From contig JASLXP010001169.1 in NCBI GenBank assembly GCA_030740295.1, positions 1-34,953 of the forward strand: 34,953 bases of DNA, given 5' to 3'. The first letter of the stretch is position 1. Each line of letters opens with the position of its first letter. The DNA comes from Planctomycetota bacterium (GTDB taxonomy: Bacteria; Planctomycetota; PUPC01; JACPCR01). Positions 24,230-32,911 of the stretch are shown here, piece by piece. The notes under the pieces were generated by a model. It was not told the origin of the DNA. It saw only the letters and a list, made by a program, of their open reading frames with translations, and searched no databases. A program made the translations under genes and the position numbers.

Positions 24230-24547
24230 CTAAGCCACCGCCTTCACGTATCGCATGCGGAGATCGTAGAGGAGTTGAACGAAGAGGTTTTTTTCTTCGG
24301 CCGTCGTGTTGTCCCTGGTCTTCTCTTCCAGCATTTCGAGCATGTCGATGTTGAATTTCGCCCACTCGAGATCCTGTTCTTTCTTGCCGGTAGCGGGATT
24401 CTCCGCCTCGCCGAGGCCAAACAGTGCCTGGGTCGCGAAGCTCATGAGCAGGTGCTGCAGTGAGGGCTCGGGGATGGGGGGCTTATCCGTTTTTCCGCCC
24501 GGTGCTGTTGTCGGCTCCGCTTCAAGATTCCTGATTTCATCGGACAT
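24230..24547 (-). CDS. DUF1844-family protein
   Basis: A 105-residue small acidic protein. The C-terminal 70 residues follow the DUF1844 pattern: SLQHLLMSFATQALFGLGE, AKFNIDMLEMLEEKTRDN, and ending LLYDLRMRYVK. The family is widespread in Planctomycetes, Acidobacteria and related groups. Its function is unknown, though its genes often lie near translation or envelope genes. The start at 24547 is chosen because it follows a GGGAG Shine-Dalgarno 7 nt upstream; an in-frame Met 12 codons earlier is less well placed. It lies 58 nt downstream of the GT9 gene in the same orientation. Confidence 0.85.
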   Translation of the reverse strand: MSDEIRNLEAEPTTAPGGKTDKPPIPEPSLQHLLMSFATQALFGLGEAENPATGKKEQDLEWAKFNIDMLEMLEEKTRDNTTAEEKNLFVQLLYDLRMRYVKAVA

Positions 24548-24605
24548 CAAAAACTCCCTTTTGAAAGTGCGCTGGCTGGGCATTTTGCCCGCTGAGGTTC
24601 TGAGT

Positions 24606-25541
24606 TCAACTCTGCAGAATGGAAAGCGCCAGAGCTGCCACCTTTTCTATCGATAATTTCGAGAGCTCAGATGATCCCCCGAGCGTTCGAACTTTCTCAC
24701 CGATCGGCCCCCACAGTTCAGACCGTGTGGGGCCAAAAATAGCCAGCACGGGACAGCCAGCCGCTCCCGCGAGATGCGTAATGCCTGAGTCGTTACCGAT
24801 GTAGAGCGCGGCCAGCGAGAGCAGACCGAGCAATTCACCGAGAGGTGGATGTCTGAGCCATCTGGATTCTGACCCGATTGCCTGTCGGACCAGTACGGCC
24901 GTTTCCTCATCTGCCGGGCCCTCCACGAACAGAACCTCTGAATCCGTATTCCTCTCCAACTCGTGGACGAGATGGACAAACCGATCCGCCGGCCAGTTCT
25001 TGGTTGGGCTGCCGCTTCCAGGATGACACACCACAAAGGGCTCTCGCACACCGAGTGATTCGAGCGCGGCTCTCGCTTCTGATATCTCCGCCTGGGTCGC
25101 GGGGATGAGGGGATTCTCAGAAACCAGGGACATACCTGATTCTTTGAGAGGTCCGAAAAGATGTTCGGTGACGTGCCCTGAAAAACACTCGACAGGTTTC
25201 GGATGCCGGCACAGCAACCGGCCTTGTCGGCATCGAGCAAGCTGTTTCGAGAATACGGCCTCGGCATCCCCCCAGTAGCTCAGGATGAGGTCGAATCGCT
25301 CAAAGAAACCTGCCAGCCTCGCATCCGGCTCAAGCGCCTCGCTGAAGAAGGTGTGCAAACCGGGCAGGTCCAGATGGTGGAATCGCAGGTGTGGATAACG
25401 AGGCCCCAGTAATTCGCGGGCGGACCCTGGAGCCATCACGTGATGCTCAGCTCCGGGGTATGCTGCCATCAGGGATTGAAGGACTGGAATCGTGACGATG
25501 AAATCCCCAAGTGCGCCGGGGCGGATGGTTAGGATCTGCAT
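24606..25541 (-). CDS. GT9-family heptosyltransferase-like protein
   Basis: A 311-residue soluble or peripheral glycosyltransferase of family GT9 (GT-B fold). The N-terminal motif RPGALGDFIVTIPVLQSL (residues 7-24), the linker CHPGSGSPTKNWPADRF (about residue 170) and the C-terminal NDSGITHLAGAAGCPVLAIF (about 252) are all typical of ADP-heptose:LPS heptosyltransferases. It would add heptose to a lipopolysaccharide core, which implies an outer membrane. It may instead use a related donor. No Shine-Dalgarno is visible in the few bases before the ATG. The 182-bp heptamer array lies directly upstream. Confidence 0.88.
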   Translation of the reverse strand: MQILTIRPGALGDFIVTIPVLQSLMAAYPGAEHHVMAPGSARELLGPRYPHLRFHHLDLPGLHTFFSEALEPDARLAGFFERFDLILSYWGDAEAVFSKQLARCRQGRLLCRHPKPVECFSGHVTEHLFGPLKESGMSLVSENPLIPATQAEISEARAALESLGVREPFVVCHPGSGSPTKNWPADRFVHLVHELERNTDSEVLFVEGPADEETAVLVRQAIGSESRWLRHPPLGELLGLLSLAALYIGNDSGITHLAGAAGCPVLAIFGPTRSELWGPIGEKVRTLGGSSELSKLSIEKVAALALSILQS

Positions 25542-25563
25542 GGCATTCGGGGGACAGGAATCT

Positions 25564-25745
25564 GATTCAGGATGCTGGATTCGGTATTCAAGATTCAGGA
25601 TTCACGATTCACGATTCGCGATTCACGATTCGCGATTCACGATTCGCGATTCACGATTCGCGATTCACGATTAGCGATTCGCGATTCACGATTCGCGGTC
25701 CAAATTTCACGATTCGCGGTTCAAGTTTCACGATCCTGATTCAGC
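25564..25745. repeat. 26-unit degenerate heptamer array
   Basis: The 182 bp divide exactly into 26 units of 7 bp in one register. The core, 25592-25696, is nearly uniform GATTCAC alternating with GATTCGC. The flanks are more decayed (GATGCTG, TATTCAA, GGTCCAA, GTTTCAC, GATCCTG). It fills the gap between the bL28 terminator and the GT9 gene, starting 23 bp from the GT9 ATG. All seven-base steps are kept, with only substitutions and no indels visible, which suggests expansion by slippage or unequal crossing over. Confidence 0.95.
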
Positions 25746-25747
25746 AC

Positions 25748-25780
25748 AAAAAAAGGCCAGACACTCTGGTCTGGCCTTTT
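25748..25780 (-). terminator. Rho-independent terminator after rpmB
   Basis: AAAAGGCCAGAC (25751-25762) and GTCTGGCCTTTT (25769-25780) form a 12-bp perfect stem with a 6-nt loop. On the minus strand it is followed by a run of seven T, so it terminates rpmB transcription. The A-tract also gives some tail on the other strand. Confidence 0.92.
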
Positions 25781-25826
25781 GAGTTAATTTAAGCTGCCGC
25801 GGAGCGTCAGCACTACTGGCTGCTCG

Positions 25827-26129
25827 TCACTCTTCCTGCGGCTTCTTGCCTCTGCCTCTCGGGGCTTTGACCAGGGGCACTCGTACTTTCTTGCCGCCCT
25901 GATCTATGGTGATCCAGCCGTTGCGGATGACGCTGGCGGCGACGCGCATTTTCTTGACCGTGCCGTTCGGCAGGAGCACTCGGATGCTTTGAAGATTGAC
26001 CTTGAATTTCCGTTTCGTGATGCCGGTGGTCTTGAGCCCGATACCGCCGACTTTCTTGGGCAAACCCCTCCGGGAAACACTGTTTCCAACGCGAGTTCGT
26101 TTGCCACTGATGGGACACACTCGTGCCAT
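25827..26129 (-). CDS. rpmB: Ribosomal protein bL28
   Basis: A 100-residue protein of the large ribosomal subunit. It opens MARVCPISGKRTRVGNSVSR, then RRGLPKKVGGIGLKTTGITK and KRKFKVNLQSIRVLLPNG, which covers the conserved bL28 body. It is longer than the usual 60-80 residues because of the GIGLKTTGIT insertion and a basic C-terminal tail (KVRVPLVKAPRGRGKK). A strong ribosome site (AGGAGGG) precedes the ATG, as expected for a ribosomal protein. It is transcribed alone from a promoter near 26186, with a clear terminator at 25751. Confidence 0.95.
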   Translation of the reverse strand: MARVCPISGKRTRVGNSVSRRGLPKKVGGIGLKTTGITKRKFKVNLQSIRVLLPNGTVKKMRVAASVIRNGWITIDQGGKKVRVPLVKAPRGRGKKPQEE

Positions 26130-26185
26130 GTCTAGCCCTCCTGTACGGTTTCTGTGATTCTGTCGTTTCTTTGAAAAGGGCGCAG

Positions 26186-26191
26186 ATTATA
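26186..26191 (-). promoter_or_regulatory. Putative -10 element for rpmB
   Basis: A perfect TATAAT on the minus strand, 57 nt before the rpmB start codon. No strong -35 hexamer is found at 16-18 nt spacing, so the promoter assignment rests mainly on the -10 and on its position. Confidence 0.5.
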
Positions 26192-26427
26192 AGGAGTTGA
26201 TTCTCTGATGCATGGTACTTTGGGAAGGCTTTGATCCGATCACACTTCCTGCTATTCTGCGTTCCAAGTCATTCGCTGGCATGTTTTTCATTCTTTTGAC
26301 TTGAATTCAGTGATTCTTGAAGACCTATACCCTTGCTGTCTGAAGATGCCACTGGCAAGCTCATTCGGCCTTCAAGAATCGTTCATTCAGGTTTAGTCAG
26401 GCTTGTCCCACCAACCGGAAAACGGCC
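26192..26427. other. Intergenic region upstream of the polyphosphate pair, with an inverted repeat
   Basis: Between the divergent rpmB and ppx genes. GATTCTTGAAG (26312-26322) and CTTCAAGAATC (26370-26380) form a perfect 11-bp inverted repeat with a 47-nt loop in the probable ppx leader. TTGACT (26296) and TATACC (26326) are too far apart for a standard promoter. I see no Pho-box-like repeat. Confidence 0.45.
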
Positions 26428-27987
26428 ATGGCCGAGGAAGCATCCACCAGTCCACCCAAAGTTGTCGCTGCGATAGATGTCGGATCCAGCGGAATCCGCC
26501 TTGAGATTGCGGAGATTCTGCATGGTGGCGATATCCGGCCTCTCGAATCGCTCCATCGGAGTATCCTGCTCGGCAATGATACGTTCGATACGGGACGGCT
26601 GAGCCAGGAGAGTATTCAGGCCGCGTGCGAGGCGCTGAGGCATTACAAGAAGGTCATGGAAGAGCTCGGCGTCACCTCTTACCGGGCGGCGGCCACGAAT
26701 GCCGTCCGTGAGGCGGAAAACTGTGACACGTTTATCGATCGGGTCTACATGTCTGTCGGCCTGAATCTGGAGCTTATCGATGGCGCCGAACAGAGCAGGT
26801 TGACCTACTCTGCGGTGCAGAAATCTCTTGGCGATGAGATCGACTTTGAAAACAACATCGTCGCGCTCGTTGAAGTGGGCGGCGGCGCGGTAGACGTGAT
26901 GCTGATGGACAAAGGCGAGGCGGTCTACGCGGATACGTTTGCCCTGGGGGCCATCCGAATCCGACATGCGATGCGCAGCTCAAAAGGATCTGTCAGAGAG
27001 AAGAACAGTTTCCTCAGGCACATGGTTCACACCTATGCCAGAAATATTCCGTGGACCATTCCGCTGGATCGGGCCCAGACATTGATCGCCCTGGGAGGCG
27101 ATGTCCGTTTCCTCGCAGGGCAGTTGAGCCCTGAGAAGGCTCAGGACAGGCTCTGCACGCTCGATCGGGATGCCTTCCTGCTGGCCTGCCGGAGCACGGC
27201 GGACGAAGACATCGATAGCCTGGCGCAGCGCTACAGCCTGAATTCCAGTGATGCGGCGACGCTCGGCCCGGCGCTGCTGATTTACCAGGAGATCGTACAA
27301 GCCACGAACGTCGACCAGATTCATGTGGCGAATGCGAGCGTCCGTGACGGGCTGCTCATCGACCTCGTCAATGAGGAGCAGGGCAAGGGGAAAGAAGAAT
27401 ACGCCCGCCAGATCGTTGCATCGGCCGTGGGCCTTGCCCGCAAATACCGAGTGGATGAAAAGCATGCGATGCACGTGGCATATCTGGCGACCACCATATT
27501 CGACGAACTGACAGATGCACATGGCCTCGGGCCCTGGGAAAGGCTGTTGCTCGAGGTTGCAGCCATCGTCCACGAAGTCGGCTCTTATGTGCACAATCGC
27601 TCCCACCACAAACATTCCATGTATTTAATTTCCGCTTCAGAAATCTTTGGACTCGTCCAGGAGGAAATCGAGGTCGTAGCGAACGTGGCCCGCTATCACC
27701 GGCGTTCTACGCCGCAGACGACACATCCTCAATACATGGCTCTCGAGCGCGCGGAACGCATGACCGTCTGTAAACTGGGTGCCATTCTTCGGGTGGTGGA
27801 TGCCCTGGACAAAGCGCACGTGCGGAAGGTTCGCAATCCCAGAATTGTTGTCCACGGCGAAGAGCTGCGCATTTTTGTGCCGCGAACGCTTGATACGCGC
27901 CTCGAGCAGCTCTATCTCGAGGAAAAGGGCGATCTGATGCAAGAGATTTACGGCCTTAAACCGCTCCTACTACCTTCCGGAACGTGA
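26428..27987 (+). CDS. ppx: Ppx/GppA-family exopolyphosphatase
   Basis: A 519-residue cytosolic enzyme. Residues about 10-310 are a Ppx/GppA ASKHA-type phosphatase: VVAAIDVGSSGIRLEIAEI, YRAAATNAVREAEN and NNIVALVEVGGGAVDVM. Residues about 330-480 resemble an HD-type helical domain (MHVAYLATTIFDEL, AAIVHEVGSYVHNRSHHKHS), in which HD appears as HE. Ppx hydrolyses terminal phosphates from polyphosphate, and GppA members also dephosphorylate pppGpp. Which activity dominates cannot be read. Only 3 nt separate its stop from the ppk1 start, so the two are translationally linked. The degradative and synthetic enzymes are thus made together. Confidence 0.9.
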   Translation: MAEEASTSPPKVVAAIDVGSSGIRLEIAEILHGGDIRPLESLHRSILLGNDTFDTGRLSQESIQAACEALRHYKKVMEELGVTSYRAAATNAVREAENCDTFIDRVYMSVGLNLELIDGAEQSRLTYSAVQKSLGDEIDFENNIVALVEVGGGAVDVMLMDKGEAVYADTFALGAIRIRHAMRSSKGSVREKNSFLRHMVHTYARNIPWTIPLDRAQTLIALGGDVRFLAGQLSPEKAQDRLCTLDRDAFLLACRSTADEDIDSLAQRYSLNSSDAATLGPALLIYQEIVQATNVDQIHVANASVRDGLLIDLVNEEQGKGKEEYARQIVASAVGLARKYRVDEKHAMHVAYLATTIFDELTDAHGLGPWERLLLEVAAIVHEVGSYVHNRSHHKHSMYLISASEIFGLVQEEIEVVANVARYHRRSTPQTTHPQYMALERAERMTVCKLGAILRVVDALDKAHVRKVRNPRIVVHGEELRIFVPRTLDTRLEQLYLEEKGDLMQEIYGLKPLLLPSGT

Positions 27988-27990
27988 TCA

Positions 27991-30090
27991 GTGAATCAGA
28001 AGTTTTTCAACAGGGAACTGGCCTGGCTCGGTTTCAATTGGGAAGTGCTCGAAGAGGCGTTGGACCCGGAAGTCCCCCTTTTCGATCGGCTGTTCTTCCT
28101 CAGCATTGTCGCAAACAACCTCGATGAATTCTTCATGGTCAGGGTCGCAGGGCTGAAGCGAGACGAGCGCGAAGGCAAGAAATCCCGTTGCCCAGCCGGT
28201 ATGACGCCCCTCGAGCAGCTCAAAGCGATTTCTGAGAAGGCTCACGAGCAGGTTCATAAGACCTATGTCTGCCTGAACGACAGCGTCGGCCCCGCGGCCG
28301 CTGAACTGGGCCTCAAGATTCATCGCTGGAAGGATCTCAGTGAATCCGAACGGCATCATCTCGAGTATCGCTTTCACGAAGATTTTTTTCCCGTGCTCAC
28401 CCCCATGGGTATCGATTTTTCACATCCCTTCCCGCTGCTCCAGAATCTGAGCATCAACCTGGGCGTCCTGCTGGAGAGAGATGAAGGGGAAGAACACGAC
28501 CGGCTGGCCATTGTGCCGATACCGTCCGTCCTGCCGCGTTTTGTTGAATTGCCATCCGACGAAGGGAACGAGTTTGTACCGCTGGAAGAGATCGTCCGGC
28601 AGCATCTCGCATCCATTTTTCCCGGCCAGAAAATTCTCGATACCGTCGTTCTCCGGATTACCCGCGACAGCGAGCTCGACCTCGACGGAGACGCGCCGAG
28701 CCTGCTGGCCGAGGTGGAACGGGAACTCCGAAATCGCCGGACCAACAATCCGGTCCGCCTCGAAGTAGAGTCTGATATCGAAGATAACTTTCTTCAGATT
28801 CTCAAGGATCTGCTCGGACTGGAAAGCGACGACATCTATTTCATTCCCGGCATCCAGGACCTCAGCGCGCTTTCCGACCTGGCTTTCTTGCCCGGTTACG
28901 ATGACCACCATTTTGAATCCCAGCCGCCGCAACCGGTGCCGGAGCTGGAAGAGGCTGATGATATTTGGGAGGCCATTCGGGCCCGTGACATCCTGTTGCA
29001 CCACCCGTACGATTCGTTCGACCCCGTTGTCGGGATGCTCAAGACTGCGGCAGCGGATCCGGACGTTCTGGCCATCAAACAGACCCTTTATCGGACCAGC
29101 CGCAATTCGCCCGTGATCGAGGCGTTGACTGAAGCCGCGCTTGCGGGCAAGCAGGTCTGTGTTCTGATCGAGCTCATGGCGCGTTTCGACGAAGAACGAA
29201 ATATCGAGGGGGCCCGGCAGCTCGAGGAAGCCGGTGCGCACGTCATCTGGGGCATGATGGGTCTGAAGACCCACGCAAAGGTCTGCCTGGTGGTCCGGCG
29301 TGAGCCAGCCGGCATCCGGCGTTATATCCATCTTGGCACGGGCAACTACAACGAACGCACAGCCAAGCTGTACACCGACTTCGGAGTGCTGACAGCCAGC
29401 GATACCTTTGGCAAGGACGCGTCCAGCTTCTTCAACGCGCTGACCGGATACTCGGACATCCCGGAATATCATCACATGATCATGGCGCCCTACCAGCTCC
29501 GCGATCGCCTGCTGTTTCTGGTGAACCGCGAGGTTGCCCGCGCTCAGGACGGCCTCGCCGCGAGAATCACTCTGAAGATGAATTCGCTCGTGGATCCCAC
29601 CTTAATCGAATCTCTCTACCGGGCATCGCAAGCCGGCGTAGAGGTCCTCTGTAACGTGCGCGGCATCTGCTGCCTCCGTCCCGGCGTTTCCGGGCTCAGC
29701 GAAAAAATCAAAGTCGTCAGCATCATCGATCGTTATCTCGAGCATTCGCGTGTCTATCACTTTCTCAACGGCGGAAACGACGAGGTCTATTTATCGAGTG
29801 CGGATTGGATGCCGCGCAATCTTGATCGCCGCATCGAGCTCCTCTTCCCGCTCGTCGATCCCGACGTAAAGCAGAAGATGCTGGACAACCTGGAAATCTA
29901 CTTCGAAGACAACAGAAACGCGCGAGTGCTGCAGCAAGACGGCAGCTATCTGCGCTGCTCACCGAACGGCCAGCCAGAACTGCGCTGCCAGGTTTATTTC
30001 TACGAAGAAGCCAGGCGGCAAAGGAAAAGCGCGACGGCAAGGCCGCCGTCGCAGTTAGTGCCCAGGGAGAGGAAGGCAGAGGGCGCGTGA
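27991..30090 (+). CDS. ppk1: Polyphosphate kinase 1
   Basis: A 699-residue PPK1 of normal length. It starts with GTG (VNQKFFNRELAWLGFNW) directly after the ppx stop. Four domains are in order: an N-terminal helical domain with FFLSIVANNLDEFFMVRVAG, a PHP-like head domain (about 110-310), and two catalytic PLD-like domains. The autophosphorylated His is probably His428 (THAKVCL), with a partner His585 (YLEHSRVYHF); their 157-residue spacing matches that of the E. coli His435/His592 pair. It polymerises ATP gamma-phosphate into polyphosphate. A polymerase together with an exopolyphosphatase gives reversible phosphate storage. Confidence 0.96.
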   Translation: MNQKFFNRELAWLGFNWEVLEEALDPEVPLFDRLFFLSIVANNLDEFFMVRVAGLKRDEREGKKSRCPAGMTPLEQLKAISEKAHEQVHKTYVCLNDSVGPAAAELGLKIHRWKDLSESERHHLEYRFHEDFFPVLTPMGIDFSHPFPLLQNLSINLGVLLERDEGEEHDRLAIVPIPSVLPRFVELPSDEGNEFVPLEEIVRQHLASIFPGQKILDTVVLRITRDSELDLDGDAPSLLAEVERELRNRRTNNPVRLEVESDIEDNFLQILKDLLGLESDDIYFIPGIQDLSALSDLAFLPGYDDHHFESQPPQPVPELEEADDIWEAIRARDILLHHPYDSFDPVVGMLKTAAADPDVLAIKQTLYRTSRNSPVIEALTEAALAGKQVCVLIELMARFDEERNIEGARQLEEAGAHVIWGMMGLKTHAKVCLVVRREPAGIRRYIHLGTGNYNERTAKLYTDFGVLTASDTFGKDASSFFNALTGYSDIPEYHHMIMAPYQLRDRLLFLVNREVARAQDGLAARITLKMNSLVDPTLIESLYRASQAGVEVLCNVRGICCLRPGVSGLSEKIKVVSIIDRYLEHSRVYHFLNGGNDEVYLSSADWMPRNLDRRIELLFPLVDPDVKQKMLDNLEIYFEDNRNARVLQQDGSYLRCSPNGQPELRCQVYFYEEARRQRKSATARPPSQLVPRERKAEGA

Positions 30091-30172
30091 TTCTGTTAGA
30101 TCCCTGACTCTTGCAGGGCGCAGCTACAGGCTTCTGCCCGGCCGATTGCCTGAACCCATGGCTGAAGCTCTA

Positions 30173-30236
30173 TCTTTCTCTTCGTCTTAATCGTTGCCCC
30201 GGAGCAGGATGAGATTGATTAAGACGAAGAGAAAGA
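30173..30236. repeat. Perfect 20-bp inverted repeat
   Basis: The arm at 30173-30192 is perfectly inverted at 30217-30236, with a 24-nt loop. The stem is rich in A/T and pyrimidine/purine tracts (TCTTTCTCTTCG at the outer end). It lies between the ppk1 stop and the clpC terminator. It may terminate ppk1 or be a REP-like element, but there is no T-run after it. Confidence 0.85.
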
Positions 30237-30272
30237 CGAGGAGAAAGGCAAAGCCAGTCTCGCATGAATAAA

Positions 30273-30301
30273 AAAAAGGCTGCTCATGGAGCAGCCTTTT
30301 T
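30273..30301 (-). terminator. Rho-independent terminator of the mcsA-mcsB-clpC operon
   Basis: AAAAAGGCTGCT (30273-30284) and AGCAGCCTTTTT (30290-30301) form a 12-bp perfect stem with a 5-nt loop. On the minus strand it runs into a T-rich tract (complement of the A-run at 30269-30277). It lies 21 bp after the clpC stop. Confidence 0.92.
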
Positions 30302-30321
30302 CTGTTTCAGTCAATTGTTCC

Positions 30322-32868
30322 TCATTCTTCTTCCGGTTCTTCCTCCGGAGCTTCTTCCTGGCCGGCGCCTACTACGGCCGGTTCTGCTTCCTGCTCTTCG
30401 GACTCTTCTTCCTCCGGCGCGTCCTGGGGGACGAAATCGAGCTCATCATCTTTGACCTCGATTCTCAGCAGGCTGACATCGGAGAATGTGCCCTTGAGGA
30501 TGTCTTCTGAGAGCGGGTCTTCGACGCGGCGTTCAATGGCTCGGCGGAGCGGGCGGGCGCCAAAGTCAGGGTTGTACCCTTTTTCGATGAGGAACTCCCT
30601 GGATTCGTCAGTGAGGACGACGTCCAGATCTTTCGAGAGAAGGCGGGCACGGGCGTGGCCGAATTCAATGTCCACGATCTGTTTGAGATTCTCTCTCGTA
30701 AGTGGGTGGAAGACGATGGTCTCGTCCAGGCGGTTCAGGAATTCCGGCCGGAAGTGACGGTCTACTTCGTCCATCAACCTTGTTTTCATCGCTTCGAAAT
30801 CATGGTCTTCCGATCGTTTGGCAAAGCCTAGCGAGACCTGGTTCTTGATGACGTCTGCGCCGATGTTGGAGGTCATGATCAGAATCACGTTCCGGAAATC
30901 GACGTGTCGTCCGAAGCTGTCGGTCAGGCGGCCTTCTTCCATGATCTGGAGCAGCATGTTGAATACGTCCGGGTGCGCCTTTTCGACTTCGTCGAGAAGG
31001 ACGACCGCGTACGGGCGGCGGCGAATCTGTTCGGTGAGCTGCCCGCCCTCTTCGTAGCCGACGTATCCCGGGGGCGCGCCGATGAGGCGGGAGACATTGT
31101 GCTTCTCCATATATTCAGACATGTCGATCTGAATAAGTGCTTCATCCGAACCAAACATGAATTCTGCCAGGGACCGGGCCAGGTGCGTCTTACCAACGCC
31201 GGTCGGGCCGAGAAAGATGAACGAACCCACCGGCCGGCGCGGATCCTTGAGGCCGGCACGAGAGCGCCGGACGGCCTTGGAGATGAATCTGATGGCATCG
31301 TCCTGGCTGATGACCTTTTTATGGAGCTCTTCCTCCATCTTGAGCAGACGTTCCGCTTCGGCAGACTCGAGCCGGGTGAGAGGAATACCGGTCATGCTTG
31401 AGACGACGTAGCTGATGACTTCTTCGTCCACGACACCCTCTGATTCTTCGGTGTTCTCCCGCCATTCTTTGACGGTTTCGTCGCGGTTCTTTTTCAGCTT
31501 GTCTGCTTTGTCGCGGTAGCTGGCAGCCTGTTCGAAATCCTGTGCGGCGACCGCGGCTTCCTTCTCGCGATTCAAATCCTTGATCTCGACATCCAGCTCT
31601 CGCAGGTCTGGCGGCTTGGTGGTGCTGCGAAGCCGGACCCTCGCGCCCGCTTCATCGATGACGTCGATGGCTTTGTCCGGCATGAAGCGGCCGCTGATGT
31701 AGCGGGAGGCAAGTTCGACTGCGCTCTTCAGGGCAACGTCTGTAATTTCGACCCGGTGATGGGCCTCATACTTGTCGCGGAGTCCCTTGAGGATCTCGAC
31801 GGTCTCTTCGTCGTCCGGTGGCTCGACAATGATCGTCTGGAATCGGCGTTCGAGTGCGCCGTCCTTTTCGATGTATTTGCGATACTCGTCGAGGGTGGTC
31901 GCGCCAATGCACTGAATCTCGCCGCGTGAGAGAGCGGGCTTCAGCACATTGGAGGCATCGATGGCGCCTTCGGCGCCGCCGGCACCGACCAGGGTGTGGA
32001 GCTCGTCAATGAAAAGGATGACATTCTTGACGCGTCGGACTTCGTTCATCACGGCCTTGATGCGCTCTTCGAACTGGCCGCGATATTTTGTGCCGGCCAC
32101 CATCATGGCGAGGTCGAGCACGACGATACGCCGGTCGCGCAGCAGGTCGGGCACTTCCTGGGCGACGAGGGCCTGGGCGAATCCTTCGACAATGGCTGTC
32201 TTGCCGACACCGGCTTCGCCAAGCAGGACCGGGTTGTTCTTGGTGCGGCGGCAGAGGATCTGAGTGAGACGCTCGATTTCCTTTTCACGGCCGATGACCG
32301 GATCGAGCTTGGACTCTTTTGCGAGCTCTGTGAGGTCGCGCCCGAAGGAATCCAGGGCCGGAGTGTCAGACTTGCTCTTCTTCCGATTTCCTCCTTCGCC
32401 GCCTCCCTGCGATTCGGGCTGCTGGAATTCAGCGTGCAGGAAGCTGAGGACTTCTTCACGAACGTCTTCCAGTTTCATTGCGAGATTGAGGAGCACTTGT
32501 GCGGCAACGCCATCATTCTCACGGAGCAGGCCGAGCAGAAGATGTTCCGTGCCGATGTAGTTGTGGCCAAGGTTGCGCGCCTCTTCGAACGCAAGCTCGA
32601 GCACCTTTTTGGCTCTTGGTGTGTAAGGTAGCTTCTGGCCGATGGTCGCCATGTTCGAGCCCGGCGGGACCATTTTTTCAACTTCGAGCCGGATCTGTTT
32701 GAGGTTGATGTCCAGGTTATTGAGGACACTCGCTGCGACTCCGCTGCCTTCCTTGATGAGGCCCAGAAGAATGTGTTCGGTCCCGATATATTCATGGTTG
32801 AGCCGTTGGGCTTCTTGACGGGCAAGTTCCATGACCTTTCGAGCCCGGTCGGTCATTCGATCAAACAT
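30322..32868 (-). CDS. clpC: ClpC-type AAA+ unfoldase (Clp protease ATPase subunit)
   Basis: An 848-residue Hsp100 ATPase with the full ClpC order. There are two Clp_N repeats (about 1-145), an AAA+ D1 with Walker A GEAGVGKT (217-224), and a UVR-motif middle region ([20 protein letters not shown], near 430). The AAA+ D2 has Walker A GPTGVGKT (about 554) and is followed by a ClpB/D2-small C-terminal domain. It unfolds proteins for ClpP and, with McsB, recognises arginine-phosphorylated substrates in Firmicutes. The C-terminal 40 residues are an unusually acidic tail ([12 protein letters not shown] and onward). A Shine-Dalgarno (TAGGAGAA) precedes the ATG. The gene is last in the operon after mcsB. 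Confidence 0.96.
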   Translation of the reverse strand: MFDRMTDRARKVMELARQEAQRLNHEYIGTEHILLGLIKEGSGVAASVLNNLDINLKQIRLEVEKMVPPGSNMATIGQKLPYTPRAKKVLELAFEEARNLGHNYIGTEHLLLGLLRENDGVAAQVLLNLAMKLEDVREEVLSFLHAEFQQPESQGGGEGGNRKKSKSDTPALDSFGRDLTELAKESKLDPVIGREKEIERLTQILCRRTKNNPVLLGEAGVGKTAIVEGFAQALVAQEVPDLLRDRRIVVLDLAMMVAGTKYRGQFEERIKAVMNEVRRVKNVILFIDELHTLVGAGGAEGAIDASNVLKPALSRGEIQCIGATTLDEYRKYIEKDGALERRFQTIIVEPPDDEETVEILKGLRDKYEAHHRVEITDVALKSAVELASRYISGRFMPDKAIDVIDEAGARVRLRSTTKPPDLRELDVEIKDLNREKEAAVAAQDFEQAASYRDKADKLKKNRDETVKEWRENTEESEGVVDEEVISYVVSSMTGIPLTRLESAEAERLLKMEEELHKKVISQDDAIRFISKAVRRSRAGLKDPRRPVGSFIFLGPTGVGKTHLARSLAEFMFGSDEALIQIDMSEYMEKHNVSRLIGAPPGYVGYEEGGQLTEQIRRRPYAVVLLDEVEKAHPDVFNMLLQIMEEGRLTDSFGRHVDFRNVILIMTSNIGADVIKNQVSLGFAKRSEDHDFEAMKTRLMDEVDRHFRPEFLNRLDETIVFHPLTRENLKQIVDIEFGHARARLLSKDLDVVLTDESREFLIEKGYNPDFGARPLRRAIERRVEDPLSEDILKGTFSDVSLLRIEVKDDELDFVPQDAPEEEESEEQEAEPAVVGAGQEEAPEEEPEEE

Positions 32869-32911
32869 GGAATTCTCCTAAACGTTCGTTTTTGATGTTA
32901 AAAATTCGGGA

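Noticed and set aside
25564..25745. CRISPR array
   Set aside because: Units are 7 bp in direct tandem with no spacers, and no cas genes are present.
28420..29475. Minus-strand open frame of 351 codons inside ppk1
   Set aside because: It lies fully antisense to a gene with clear PPK1 motifs and catalytic His residues, and has no recognisable domain.
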